Shown here in pieces: positions 32,052 to 44,602 of a stretch of 64,000 nucleotides of DNA. How positions within the stretch are numbered: position 1 is the first letter of the stretch; each line of letters opens with the position of its first letter. The position numbers and the translations under genes are program-made. The notes beneath the pieces were generated by a model, which was not told the origin of the DNA, made no database searches, and saw nothing but the letters and a program-made list of their open reading frames with translations. The DNA comes from Prosapia bicincta (lineage: Eukaryota > Arthropoda > Insecta > Hemiptera > Cercopidae), in NCBI GenBank assembly GCA_036971475.1, contig JBAIZL010000005.1, positions 179,552,886-179,616,885 on the forward strand. The letters run 5' to 3'.

Positions 32052-33872
32052 CTGTGTAGGTCCAAGCTCCGTGTGTTTGCGGGGTGAGGTGCGGGGGAAG
32101 AGGGGCTACGGCCTTGTAACTGTTATGTGCGTGTATTCCTTTTCAAATAACATTCGGCCAGTTAAGCTAGTGGAAGTGTGTGTTTTAATAGAATTGTGCG
32201 TGTTTCTTCTATCGTCTAGCCTAGTGTTTTTGTTTAGTGTTGATAATTATACAACACTAATTTTAATTTTTAATTAGTGTTGATGTTTTAATTTTTTAAT
32301 TTAGTGTTGATTATAGTTAGTCATGTCTCAAAGTTCGTCAAGTGGAAGTAGCCGTAAAAGAAGTTTTGTTGTACATAGTGAAGCTCGAACATTAATTAGT
32401 AAAATAAATGAAAAATGTGACGAAGAAGCCAAAACTAATTCATTGCGTTTCCCATTAAAACAGGCCACAAAAAGAGCAGCAGATTATTGTGGAAAGTCAG
32501 ATAATTTTATTCTGAAAGTCCGTAAAGAGGCTAGGCACTTGAAAGAACAAGGTTCAAGCAGTAAGCTCTCCTCGCCTGGTAAAAAAAGAAAAACCAGGTT
32601 CAATGACAGAAAAGTTTCTGTTGATGACTTCGATAAGTGTGTCATTAGAAATATAATTCAAGACTTTTATAAAAGTGAAAAGGTTGTACCGACAGCACAA
32701 AAACTGCTACCCATAGTGAAAAAAAGAATTCACTTTCCATGGGGAAAGTAATCTTTGATAAGAATTATAAGGGGAATGGGTTTCAAATGGAGAAAGTGTA
32801 GTAGTAGGAGAAAAATTCTTATAGAAAAATCGGAAATTCGGGAATGGTGACACAGATATTTAGTGCAAATAAAAGCCTTACGTCAATCTGGAAGGGATAT
32901 TTTTTACGTGGACGAGACATGGGTAGACAGTAATATAACTGTTAAAAAATGTTGGCAGTCAGATGTTTTCGGTGTATCAGAAAACTATAGAGCAGGATGC
33001 CGCCTGATACTTCTACATGCTGGTGGCAAAAATGGATTTGTGAAAAGAGCCAAGCTTCTTTATAAGGCAGGAACCACTTCCGGTGACTATCACGGTCAAA
33101 TGAACCAAAATAATTTTGAGAAGTGGCTCAAAGAGATGCTTTTGCCAAACATTCCACCCGCCTCTGTAATTATAATGGACAATGCACCATATCATTCTGC
33201 TCTAGCAGAAAAGTTTCCAACCAAATATTCAGTAAAAATGGAAATGATTAATTTTTTGAGGAAACGTGGTATTAACTGTAACGAAACAATGAAAAAAGAA
33301 GAGCTCATTCCTTTAATTAACATTCACCGACCGAAAGAAAAAGTTTTTAAAATAGACCAGTTTCTCTGTAGTTTAGGCCATACTGTCGTTAGAACTCCAC
33401 CTTACATGTGTGACCTAAACCCTATCGAACTAGCTTGGGCTAAAATAAAGAACTTTGTGAGAGAATACAACCCTGACGGCAACTTAAGTTTAATAAGGTT
33501 ACAGGAATTAACCGAACTGGGAATAGAAGAAGTGACAGAAAATGACTGGATCGGATATTGCAACAAAGTCGAAGACCTTGAGAAATATTACTGGGAAACT
33601 GATGGCATAGTATCAGATGTAATAGACGAACTAATAATTAATATTAATGCTTAATATTAAGACGACAGCAGTACAGACGATACTACTAGTGACAGCGATT
33701 CCAGCATTAGTGACGCAGACAGCACACTTGCTAGGCCACTGTAATACGTAAGTACATGTTATCAGTATTTGAATAGATGTTTTTTTTAAGGGTAGTAGCT
33801 TTACCCTCACTTAGCCTGTGTTTACGCATTCCTCGAATTCCTAGCAAACACACGGAGGTTGGACCCGCACAG
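32052..33872 (+). mobile_element. Tc1/mariner-superfamily DNA transposon, structurally complete
   Basis: The inverted ends read CTGTGTAGGTCCAAGCTCC (from 32052) and, complementing 33872 leftward, CTGTGCGGGTCCAACCTCC, both continuing GTGTGTTTGC. TA lies on each side (32050-32051 and 33873-33874), the TA target duplication typical of this superfamily. The element is 1821 bp and has one transposase gene broken by nonsense codons. The ends are well preserved, so it could still be moved by an active relative. Confidence 0.9.
32323..33744 (+). pseudogene. DDE transposase (Tc1/mariner-like), nonsense-mutated
   Basis: One frame runs from ATG 32323 to 33744 but holds TAA at 32749, a TGA near 32848, TAA at 33652 and TAA at 33658. 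The first 142 codons are the DNA-binding half, rich in Ser, Lys and Arg. Between the first stops, GMGFKWRKCSSRRKILIEK matches the family linker. The catalytic half has YVDETWV (first Asp), SVIIMDNAPYH (second Asp) and LNPIELAWAKIK (Glu), with no frameshift. The second Asp to Glu gap is about 82 residues, against 34-41 in typical Tc1/mariner, because of an inserted SAP-like segment (KMEMINFLRKRGINCNETMK, then KEELIPLI). After the last stops, 33661-33744 encodes an acidic tail (DDSSTDDTTSDSDSSISDAD). The protein would cut and paste the element. Confidence 0.88.
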
Positions 33873-33874
33873 TA

Positions 33875-34214
33875 CATTTACATTTATTCCATGTAAGTTA
33901 GGTGTTTTTTTTTTAGTTAATCCCTTTATTTCAATTTTGTTTCCTTTAATAAGTTCTTTTATTTGTTCCTTTAGTTAATTTCCTTTATTCCAACTTTTTG
34001 GTAGATAATCTTAAGACAACTCACAGATTTGTCCTTTTTAAATTTATCTATATGGTCCTCAGGTAAGTTATTATTATTTCTGTCCTGGTTTCAAACTTAA
34101 GGGCTGAATGCTACAGAAATTATTCTACGCACAAGATAGACAATTTTGTATTGAACATTTACAGTCCTTTCATTTCTAACTTTCCTCTTAACAAGATTGG
34201 GAAAATGAATATAA
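33875..34214. other. AT-rich intergenic sequence
   Basis: No feature recognised. Confidence 0.45.
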
Positions 34215-34325
34215 TAACTAAATACACTTTTAAATTGTTAAACTTCCCTATTAGTAATACTTACTTTTATAATTGTTGAGAACGACCGTTCTGGAAGATG
34301 TGTCCCTTTGTCAACTCAGACCATA
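34215..34325 (-). mobile_element. Single arm of the ACGGCCGU foldback family, decayed
   Basis: TACACTTTTAAATTGTTAAA through GGAAGATGTGTCCCTTTG and TCAACTCAGACCA matches one arm of the foldbacks at 23731 and 24460. The opposite arm is missing. On the minus strand the hammerhead-like core is damaged (CCAGAACGGTCGTTC in place of CCCGAAACGGCCGTCC). Confidence 0.75.
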
Positions 34326-34557
34326 TTATAATATGAATATATTTTTGTTTTTATATAAAAATAATGTTTTTTTGTAAAAATGTAATTTGGGGGAGGGGTA
34401 AATTAAAACTAACATACCCTAAAAAATATTAAGCTAACAAATCTACACATGTAAAGTGAAAATAGAGTAATCATTTGACATCAGCTGGGAAAAGATCTAA
34501 AACATTTGATTTTAAAGTTGCTTGTTCCAATCATTTTGAAATTACTGTATAAAGGGT

Positions 34558-34705
34558 AAGTAATTATTGTATAACTAAGTGAATACTTCTGAATTTACTT
34601 GCTAATACATTTCAAAACAATAATTTCATTTACGAAGCTAACACTACGGAATAGAGTTGAGCTAGTAAATTCAAAAGTATTGACTTAGTTACTCAATAAT
34701 TACTT
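34558..34705. repeat. 148-bp imperfect inverted repeat (MITE-like)
   Basis: The arm AAGTAATTATTGTATAACTA and onward to about 34603 is matched in reverse complement by the stretch ending at 34705 (TTAGTTACTCAATAATTACTT, in part), over about 46 bp each with several mismatches. No coding sequence and no known family. Confidence 0.7.

Positions 34706-38069
<3,364 letters not shown>

Positions 38070-38113
<44 letters not shown>
38070..38113. repeat. (TA)n microsatellite at the edge of a foldback element
   Basis: A TA run of about 44 bp running directly into the left inverted repeat TATAGACGTAATGA. Confidence 0.95.
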
Positions 38114-38117
<4 letters not shown>

Positions 38118-39242
38118 GTAATGATGTTGGTATTACAAATTTCTTTTTAATCACTAGTTTTAATGTGTAGAACACGAATATCAACTCTTTTCACATTTTA
38201 AATGTTAAGTTGTAAAGGCATGTAGGCCTATAGCGTGAAGCGGGCGCGAAGTAGCTACAGCGCACTGCACTACGTCCAGATTTGAAATTTTATACAACAT
38301 TACTATATACCTATATTAAAATATACCTACAAAGTATCTAGTCAGGATAGATTGGTAATAATTTTATTTAATATTTCTATCTACCTGTATTAAAGTATAC
38401 CTACAAAGTATTCAGTCAAGAAAGATTTAATTGTAATTTTAGTAAATATTTAGAATTATTGCCGATGAAGAAAATTGCAACCAAATCTATCCTGACTAGA
38501 TACTTCATAGGTATATTTTAATATAGGTAGATAATAATGTTGTATAAAATTATAACCAGATCTAACCTAACTGGATACTTCGTAGATATACTTTAATATA
38601 GGTAGATAATAATGTTGAATAAAATTATAACCAAATCTATCCTGACTTGACGCTTTATAGGTATATTTTAATGTAGGTATATAGTAATGTTGTATAAAAC
38701 TATAACCAAATCTATCCTGACTGAATACTTCATAGGTACATTTCAATATAGGTGGATAGTAAAGTTGAATAACATTATAACCAAATCTATCCTGACTGGA
38801 TATTTCGTAGGTATAATTTAATGTAGGTATATAGTCATGTTGTATAAAATTGTAACCAAAAGTTAAATTTTTAGATTTTAAGTTTAGTATTAAAATAAAC
38901 TGACTTTGATGTAGTGCAGTGCGCTGTAGCTACTGCGCGGTCAGTTCACGCTATACATGCTATTACAGACTAACAATTAAAATGTACAGAAAAATTAACT
39001 TTTTGTATTTTCCGTGGAAAAAAGTTTATATTAGTGTTCTACACATTGAAATGAGTAATTTAAACAACAATTTTTTTTAATAATATCAAAAAGACTTGTT
39101 TATGCTATACATGCCATTACAACCTAACATTTAAAATGTGAAAAAAAGTAACTTTCCAAGGAAAAAAGTTGATATTCATGTTCCACACATTAAAACGAGT
39201 ACTATGACAAAAAAAAATTTTAACACCGTCATTACGTCTATA
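38111..39242. mobile_element. Long foldback element with inverted internal tandem arrays, copy 1
   Basis: The ends ATATAGACGTAATGA and its complement (TCATTACGTCTATA, ending 39242) are inverted. Inside them, GTGTAGAACACGAATATCAAC and a GTAGCTACAGCGCACTGCAC block recur in inverse orientation on the other side. The centre (about 38290-38870) is an array of units of roughly 75 bp containing ATCCTGACTGGATACTTCAT and AGGTATATTTTAATATAGGTA; the left units run in the opposite direction to the right ones. A second GTTCTACACATT-type copy sits between 39030 and 39190. There is no open frame. The superfamily is unknown. Confidence 0.75.
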
Positions 39243-39757
39243 TTTTTACAGAAAAATCAACAAAACCTGGTGACTCCAAAAACTGAAACAAATCCAATTT
39301 TTTTATTCATGTTTGCAAAATCAAATTTGTAATTATATTTGTTAACAAACACCACTGTTACTTTTCATTATAATTGGTGAGTAAGTGTGAGATATACAAA
39401 TTATTTGGTCAGGATGGATTTGTTATTAAAAACAAAAGTCTGTTAAGAGCTTAACTTGTTCACAAGTAGGTCCCTCCGTTTTAATATATATATTTGCATC
39501 ACTGTAAAGAACAAGGATGTCATGATTTACCTTTTACTGTTTACCTTGAGTAATACTAGGCCTACACATTTTTTTGTAACACAAATCTACTCCAACCAGA
39601 TATTGTGTAGTATGTCCTATTTCTAAACACTTTCTGCATCCCCAGGTTATTTGTTTGCCAATATCGATTACTTATAGAACGTAAATAATTACCAAAAAAT
39701 CTGGCATTCAAAATAGTAAAGGGATTAAAAAATACTTTCTTAGAAATATAGCTTTAC
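39243..39757. other. AT-rich sequence between foldback and possible exon
   Basis: No feature recognised. If the exon call below is right, 39243-39757 is the start of an intron on the minus strand. Confidence 0.4.
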
Positions 39758-39932
39758 CTTTTTCTTGAAATAACCATTCGTATTTTTTCAAGTCATGTTC
39801 CTCTAGCCATTTACCAACTTCACTCGCTTCGTTATTATTAGAAGAAAAATATATAACAATTTTTGCTAAAGAAAATGTACATGCAATGCACACAATTCCA
39901 CAGGCTATTAACATTGAAAGCCAGCTACTCAT
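39758..39932 (-). CDS. Possible first coding exon: membrane helix plus start of SAM-like domain
   Basis: From ATG at 39932 the minus strand encodes a hydrophobic segment at about residues 4-28 (LSMLIACGIVCIACTFSLAK, a signal anchor or membrane helix). A short acidic linker (SSNNNEASE) follows, then VGKWLEEHDLKKYEWLFQEK, which has the W-L-x-x-H-x-L-x-x-Y-x-x-x-F spacing of the first two helices of a SAM domain, a protein-interaction module. The sequence AAAAG followed by GTAAAG gives a good splice donor exactly where the similarity ends, so the rest of the domain would be in a downstream exon below 39758 or outside the window. It is the only segment here that looks like host coding sequence. 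The gene is not identified, and chance resemblance is possible. Confidence 0.45.
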
Positions 39933-40814
39933 TATTAAAAATGTTTTTCAAACCGGCATTATAAGTTTATAATGAACAAATTTCAAACTAGAATATTCAT
40001 TTACTCCTGTATCACAAGTCAATATACTTTTGAAACTTATTTCACTAGTAGTGTTTTTGCTGAAAAATAATAAGGCATAGCCATCACAACTTCTCATGAC
40101 TATAATTTCTGGAAGACTTACTTTTACTTAGAAACGCTTTGATTTGGTGTATTTCATAATTTTACATGACTATAGGTTATTTTAAAATTTTATAATTTAA
40201 AAACATATAATTTCAAATTTTTGAAATAAATAAATAACAGTTTTAAGTCACTGTCTGTCACTCGCTTCTGTGACTATAATTTGTCTTAGAAATGAACAGA
40301 TAACAATGTTCAAACTTTAATATCACAACCATTGAAGTATAACTAGGAAATATAGACGTTATATCATTGTAAGTCCTTCTATGTCCATGAATGGTATAAG
40401 CCAGGACAACTCTAGAATTAGAGTCAGCTAGATGCTACTGTTTTTTTGGCTGTCATTTTAGAATGACATTTGTCTTGGTTAATATTTAATTAATAGTTAA
40501 TAGTTTTCATGAGCAAGAATATTTATAAAATAATAACTCGAAAATCTTCATTCATTTAATTACTAAAAAGCCTTAATCATCTGTCAAAACTTGAAGCAAA
40601 ATTAAATCGCTCTGTAACTATTTTATATGTGTATACTGTATATGCAATACATAAATTCTATTTCTTTTCAATTGACAATCACATTGTCAGATTTGTTGTA
40701 GTTAATTCTCTGCTAGCTGTAGAAAAAACTTAATTCATACAAACTTTAAGAAAAAATGCTTGTAGTTTTTCTGTTGTACATTTTGAGGTTTTCTTATAAT
40801 TTTATTTTTGTAAT
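39933..40814. other. AT-rich intergenic sequence
   Basis: It would hold the promoter of the possible exon at 39758-39932. I see no distinct regulatory motif. The segment from about 40760 resembles 41700-41760 and belongs to the PLE-derived repeats. Confidence 0.4.
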
Positions 40815-41470
40815 ATCCTGGCAAAAAACCACTACGTACTGATTTATTCAGCAGGCGCGATTCGCACTAGGCCAGCGCATTATTTCATGCTGTGAGTTAC
40901 AGTACTGAAAAGACTGTTGTTCAGGTGTGTTGTATTAGTGTCAGTCTGTGATGTTTTTCTGTCTTGTGATGTGTTATTGTTCATAGAGTAGTTGTGAATT
41001 ATGTATTCAAACATAGTATTTGATTGTGAGTGTATTTTGTCATTTAGAAACAACGAACACGTAACACTGATTAGAAAGACACAACCCAAATCAAATTTCG
41101 CAATACACATACAAAATCCACGACACTCACAGACTGACATAGACACCAATTTAAAAACCCTACACTACATTAAAAAAAAGCAACAAACAACACAGTAGAT
41201 AACTACGATGTATACAAACACCATAAATAATAATCCACAACACATTCTAAATGACAAAACCCACTCAAATCAAATACTATATTTGAGTACATATTTAACA
41301 ACTACTCAATGAAAAATAACACAACACAAAACAGGAATACACCACAGACTCACACCTACACAACACACCTGAGCAACAGTCTTATCAGTGACTTACATCA
41401 TTGAATAATGAGCTGACCTAGTGCAAAACACATCTGCTGAATAAATCAGTAAGTAATGGTTTTTTGCTAA
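40815..41470. mobile_element. Foldback of Penelope-like origin with 230-bp arms and endonuclease fragment
   Basis: The left arm (about 40815-41043) and right arm (about 41250-41470) are diverged inverted repeats, with ends such as GGCAAAAAACCACTACG and CAGTAAGTAATGGTTTTTTGC. The loop holds the end of a PLE endonuclease gene. Hammerhead-like segments lie in both arms. Two inverted pLTR-like copies around a scrap of PLE coding sequence fit the inverted-terminal-repeat arrangement known for some PLE insertions. Confidence 0.75.
41001..41198 (+). pseudogene. PLE GIY-YIG endonuclease C-terminal fragment
   Basis: The frame reads RKTQPKSNFAIHIQNPRHSQ, then TDIDTNLKTLHYIKKKQQTT before TAG. It fits the C-terminal part of the Penelope endonuclease: a S-x-F-A-x-H motif, an H about eight residues later, and the D-x-x-x-x-L-x-x-L-H segment. 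The residues before it come from the arm sequence. The GIY-YIG catalytic start is missing, so there is no nuclease activity. It is a different PLE family from that at 27131-27975, judging by the clearly different residues. Confidence 0.65.
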
Positions 41471-41699
41471 GTCGATACAAAAAAGTCTAAATAATGCTTG
41501 TTTTTAATGTTCGTAGTGAAATAGTTTTTGAAATTTGTCTCCAAGGTATTAAGCATCTTTAAAGTGTGAAAATGAAGAGGGGTGAATTCTTTTTAAATGC
41601 ACTTTTTGTGTTGGTAATTTAAAAAAGAAAAAACAGTTTGGGCTAAAGCAACAAAGGAAATAGAAGTTGGATGCTGTAATCATCTTGATTTATAAATAA

Positions 41700-41965
41700 T
41701 TTGTAGTTTTGTGTTGTACATCTTGAGGTTCGTCTATAACTACACTTTTAGTATCAACTTTGCAAAAAAACCAATACTTACTGATATTTTTCAGAAAACA
41801 AGATTCGCACTAGGTCAGGGTTTAATGTTGTAAGTCACGGACAAGACTAGACATACAAGAGTCTTGTCCGTGACTCACAGCGTTAAACAATGTGTTAACC
41901 TACTGCGAAACGCGTCTGCTGAAAAATATCAGTGAGTAGTGGTTTTATTGCCAAGTTAATACCAA
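41700..41965. mobile_element. Second foldback of the 40815 family, without coding loop
   Basis: The left arm (TTTGCAAAAAAACCAATAC onward) and right arm (to AGTGGTTTTATTGCCAAG) pair around GTCACGGACAAGACT-AGACATACAA-GAGTCTTGTCCGTGAC. In the right arm the 3' hammerhead half is clean: GAA-ACGCGU-C at 41907-41916, with stem I CAGCG (41878-41882) pairing to UGCUG (41917-41921). The 5' core between them (UUAAACAAU) does not fit the consensus, so this ribozyme is probably dead. Copies in 40815-41470 share the same plan. Confidence 0.75.
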
Positions 41966-41986
41966 AAGTGTAATTTTAATTAATTA

Positions 41987-41999
<13 letters not shown>

Positions 42000-42035
<36 letters not shown>
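42000..42035. repeat. (TA)n microsatellite at the left edge of E2
   Basis: A TA run of about 36 bp ending at the first LTR base of E2. Confidence 0.95.
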
Positions 42036-42038
<3 letters not shown>

Positions 42039-43242
42039 AATAATTGGTAATTTCCTTTTATAAGTCTTAATAAAAATTTATAAGTTAAAAGAAATAACGA
42101 TTCAATGCTGCTTTTGTTACAATAAATTTTTAATATCTTAATATGACATTCCTTATTTTCTTTTACAAAGTCACTTACTAATTACAAAGTCTTATTTCAT
42201 CCACAAAGAATTACAAAAATTAAGCTTTATTAGCCTAAGTCTAAAATTTGTTTATGGCAGCAAGAAGTTTAGTTATAAATTTTAATATTAATTGAATTTG
42301 ATTTAATTACTTCAATTTGAGCTTGAGCTCTCTTTATCTCGGGTTAATAGGTGGGTTTTCTAAATTTTGAATAATAAAATTTGAGTTGGTACTTTCAAAA
42401 AAATATCTAAGTTACAATTCTTACAAGCTAAAATTTTTACAAGTTATTTGGTTTCTAATTAAATAATTTCCTGAATAATGTCTTCTTAATCGATCAGTTC
42501 AATGATTTGGCTTAATGTTATTCTGTAATTATGATTTGAATACGATACTGCACTTTCCGCACCAGTTAAAAAAATAAAATTTCTACAGCCAATTCCGAAC
42601 ACGTCTTCCTCGTTCAAATGCTCTGTTCCAACTCCCCCTGACGCTACCTTTTTTAGCAATAAAATGGCCAAGTCGTGAATTTCCGCTATTTTCTCGTTTA
42701 TTCCTTGTAAGTAACAGCTTTACGGATGTCATGTTCACCGCCTTTGATACACTTCTTCTTCTTAACAACTGCACTTAAATTTCTTTGCAAAACAATTGCA
42801 TTTAAATCTTATTTCCCAAACTGTTTTAGATTATATATCCACGAGAAATATTTAAAACGAATATCTTTTGCCGGTCATGCGCACGCAACTCTACAAATCC
42901 GTTCCCCATCTTGTTTACTACAGAACATTCACTAGCTTGCTGTTTGAAAGTTTTAAGTGTATTTATATCGTTCTATTGTTCTATTTAAATTGTTATCTAT
43001 CAATTACTTCTAATACATTTTCTTATAAATAGTGATTTGTGTGTTTTTTTTTCTTTTTATATAAAATCTTGTGATTAGATCTAAAATATGGCCGTGTGCA
43101 TTTTCTACACAAGTGAAATTAGGTTATGTTTACATTTCGTTCCTGGTATATTTTAGTAATTTTTTACATACTGAATTTATTTATATATATTTATCTTATT
43201 TTGTAAGTGCCTTTTATATATATACTACTTCAAAATGTTACA
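42036..43242 (-). repeat. E2 3' LTR
   Basis: 1207 bp, TG...CA ends, near-identical to 46747-47953. It has only the terminal TGTAA/TGTTACA motifs in common with the E1/E3 LTRs that I can see. Confidence 0.95.
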
Positions 43243-43254
43243 TAGTCCCCAAAT
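43243..43254 (-). promoter_or_regulatory. E2 polypurine tract
   Basis: On the minus strand AATTTGGGGACTA directly precedes the 3' LTR, close to the E1/E3 form AATTAGGGGACAT. Confidence 0.65.
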
Positions 43255-43296
43255 TTAGATAAAAAAAAATTTTGATTCCAAAATTCCTTTTTTTTA

Positions 43297-43586
43297 TCTC
43301 AATTTTCACATTTTGGGAGTAAACTCTTACTCTATCCTTCTTGCTTGTCTGCTGCCCTCTAATTACATAAGATATACTTAACTCCTAACAATACAATAAA
43401 TTAACAAATAATATTTAATCAACAATTCTCTTACTCTTAACTCTCAATTTTCACATTTTGGGAGTAAACTCTTACTCTATCCTTCTTGCTTGTCTGCTGC
43501 CCTCTAATTACATATGATATACTTAACTCCTAACAATACAATAAATTAACAATTAACATTTAATCAACAATCCTCTTACTCTTAAC
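43297..43586. repeat. 145-bp direct tandem duplication in E2
   Basis: The unit starting TCTCAATTTTCACATTTTGG at 43297 is repeated from 43442 with a few substitutions. It lies in the 3' noncoding region of E2. Confidence 0.88.
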
Positions 43587-44017
43587 ATCTAGTACATTAA
43601 TCATTTTCTGATTCTTAGAATCTATTTTATAACCTTTTTTCTTTTTCTTTCTTTATTTTAATTTTAATAGAATGGAATCTTTCCAATCATAAATCTTTTT
43701 ATTTATCTATATAATCTATCTTCTGACACAGTGTTTTTTTTTTTTAATTTTAGCCTAACCGAATCATAGCATGTCTAGGTTGTTTGTAGGTTAGGTCCTT
43801 GTTCTTATTCATTCATCCCTTCCTATTTTATTTTTATTTTTCAATATCCAGTTCAATTATTTTCTTATATCATTTCGGTTTATTTTGTATGAAGTTTAAT
43901 ATCTAATATTTTTTTAAAGGTTGCAATCTCATATCCTCTATTTGATCATATCTATAGCTCCTTCGATTACACTGTCCCTATATCAACGAATATCAATTTT
44001 GTTTTAATACTTATATA

Positions 44018-44290
44018 TATCAACGCAGATTCTCCCTTACAATACGACGAAGTTTAAATACACAATTACCATATTTTTATTACAACGATGCTTCAATATT
44101 TATTAACATAGATTCATATTTCTTTTATAATATATAATATATATGACGAAGTTCCATTATTTATCAACGCAGATTCTCCCTTACAATACGACGAAGTTTA
44201 AATACACAATTACCATATTTTTATTACAACGATGCTTCAATATTTATTAACATAGATTCATATTTATTTTTATTCATTATTCGACGAAGT
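44018..44290. repeat. Direct repeats in the E2 3' noncoding region
   Basis: A unit of about 145 bp beginning ATCAACGCAGATTCTCCC and running through TTACCATATTTTTATTAC occurs twice. It matches the repeats in E1 (20000-20200) and E3 (60720-60955) and is a shared module. Confidence 0.85.
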
Positions 44291-44602
44291 TTCCAATAAA
44301 TTATCGTAGATATAGTTACCAACCCTTAAAACTTATCTCCTGCTAACGTTTTCTTATACACATAGTCACCTAGAGTTTATTCATATTGCTTCCTTTACCT
44401 ATATTTAATATCTCCCTTCTTTTTTTTTTTAAAATTTATATATTTTTTTATTTCTTTATTTTTTTTTTCAAGTGTTTGTTTAATTATTAAGTCATTTCTG
44501 GTCCATTGTCATTTCCAGTTTATTTGTTATCTATCCCTCCTACATTCGCTTCCTTCTCCTAATACTTTTATATCCTGAGTCATTCCTGTTGTTACCATCT
44601 TA

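Noticed and set aside
42486..42935. Short frames repeated in both E2 LTRs
   Set aside because: Identical only because the LTRs are near-identical; no domain and poor starts.
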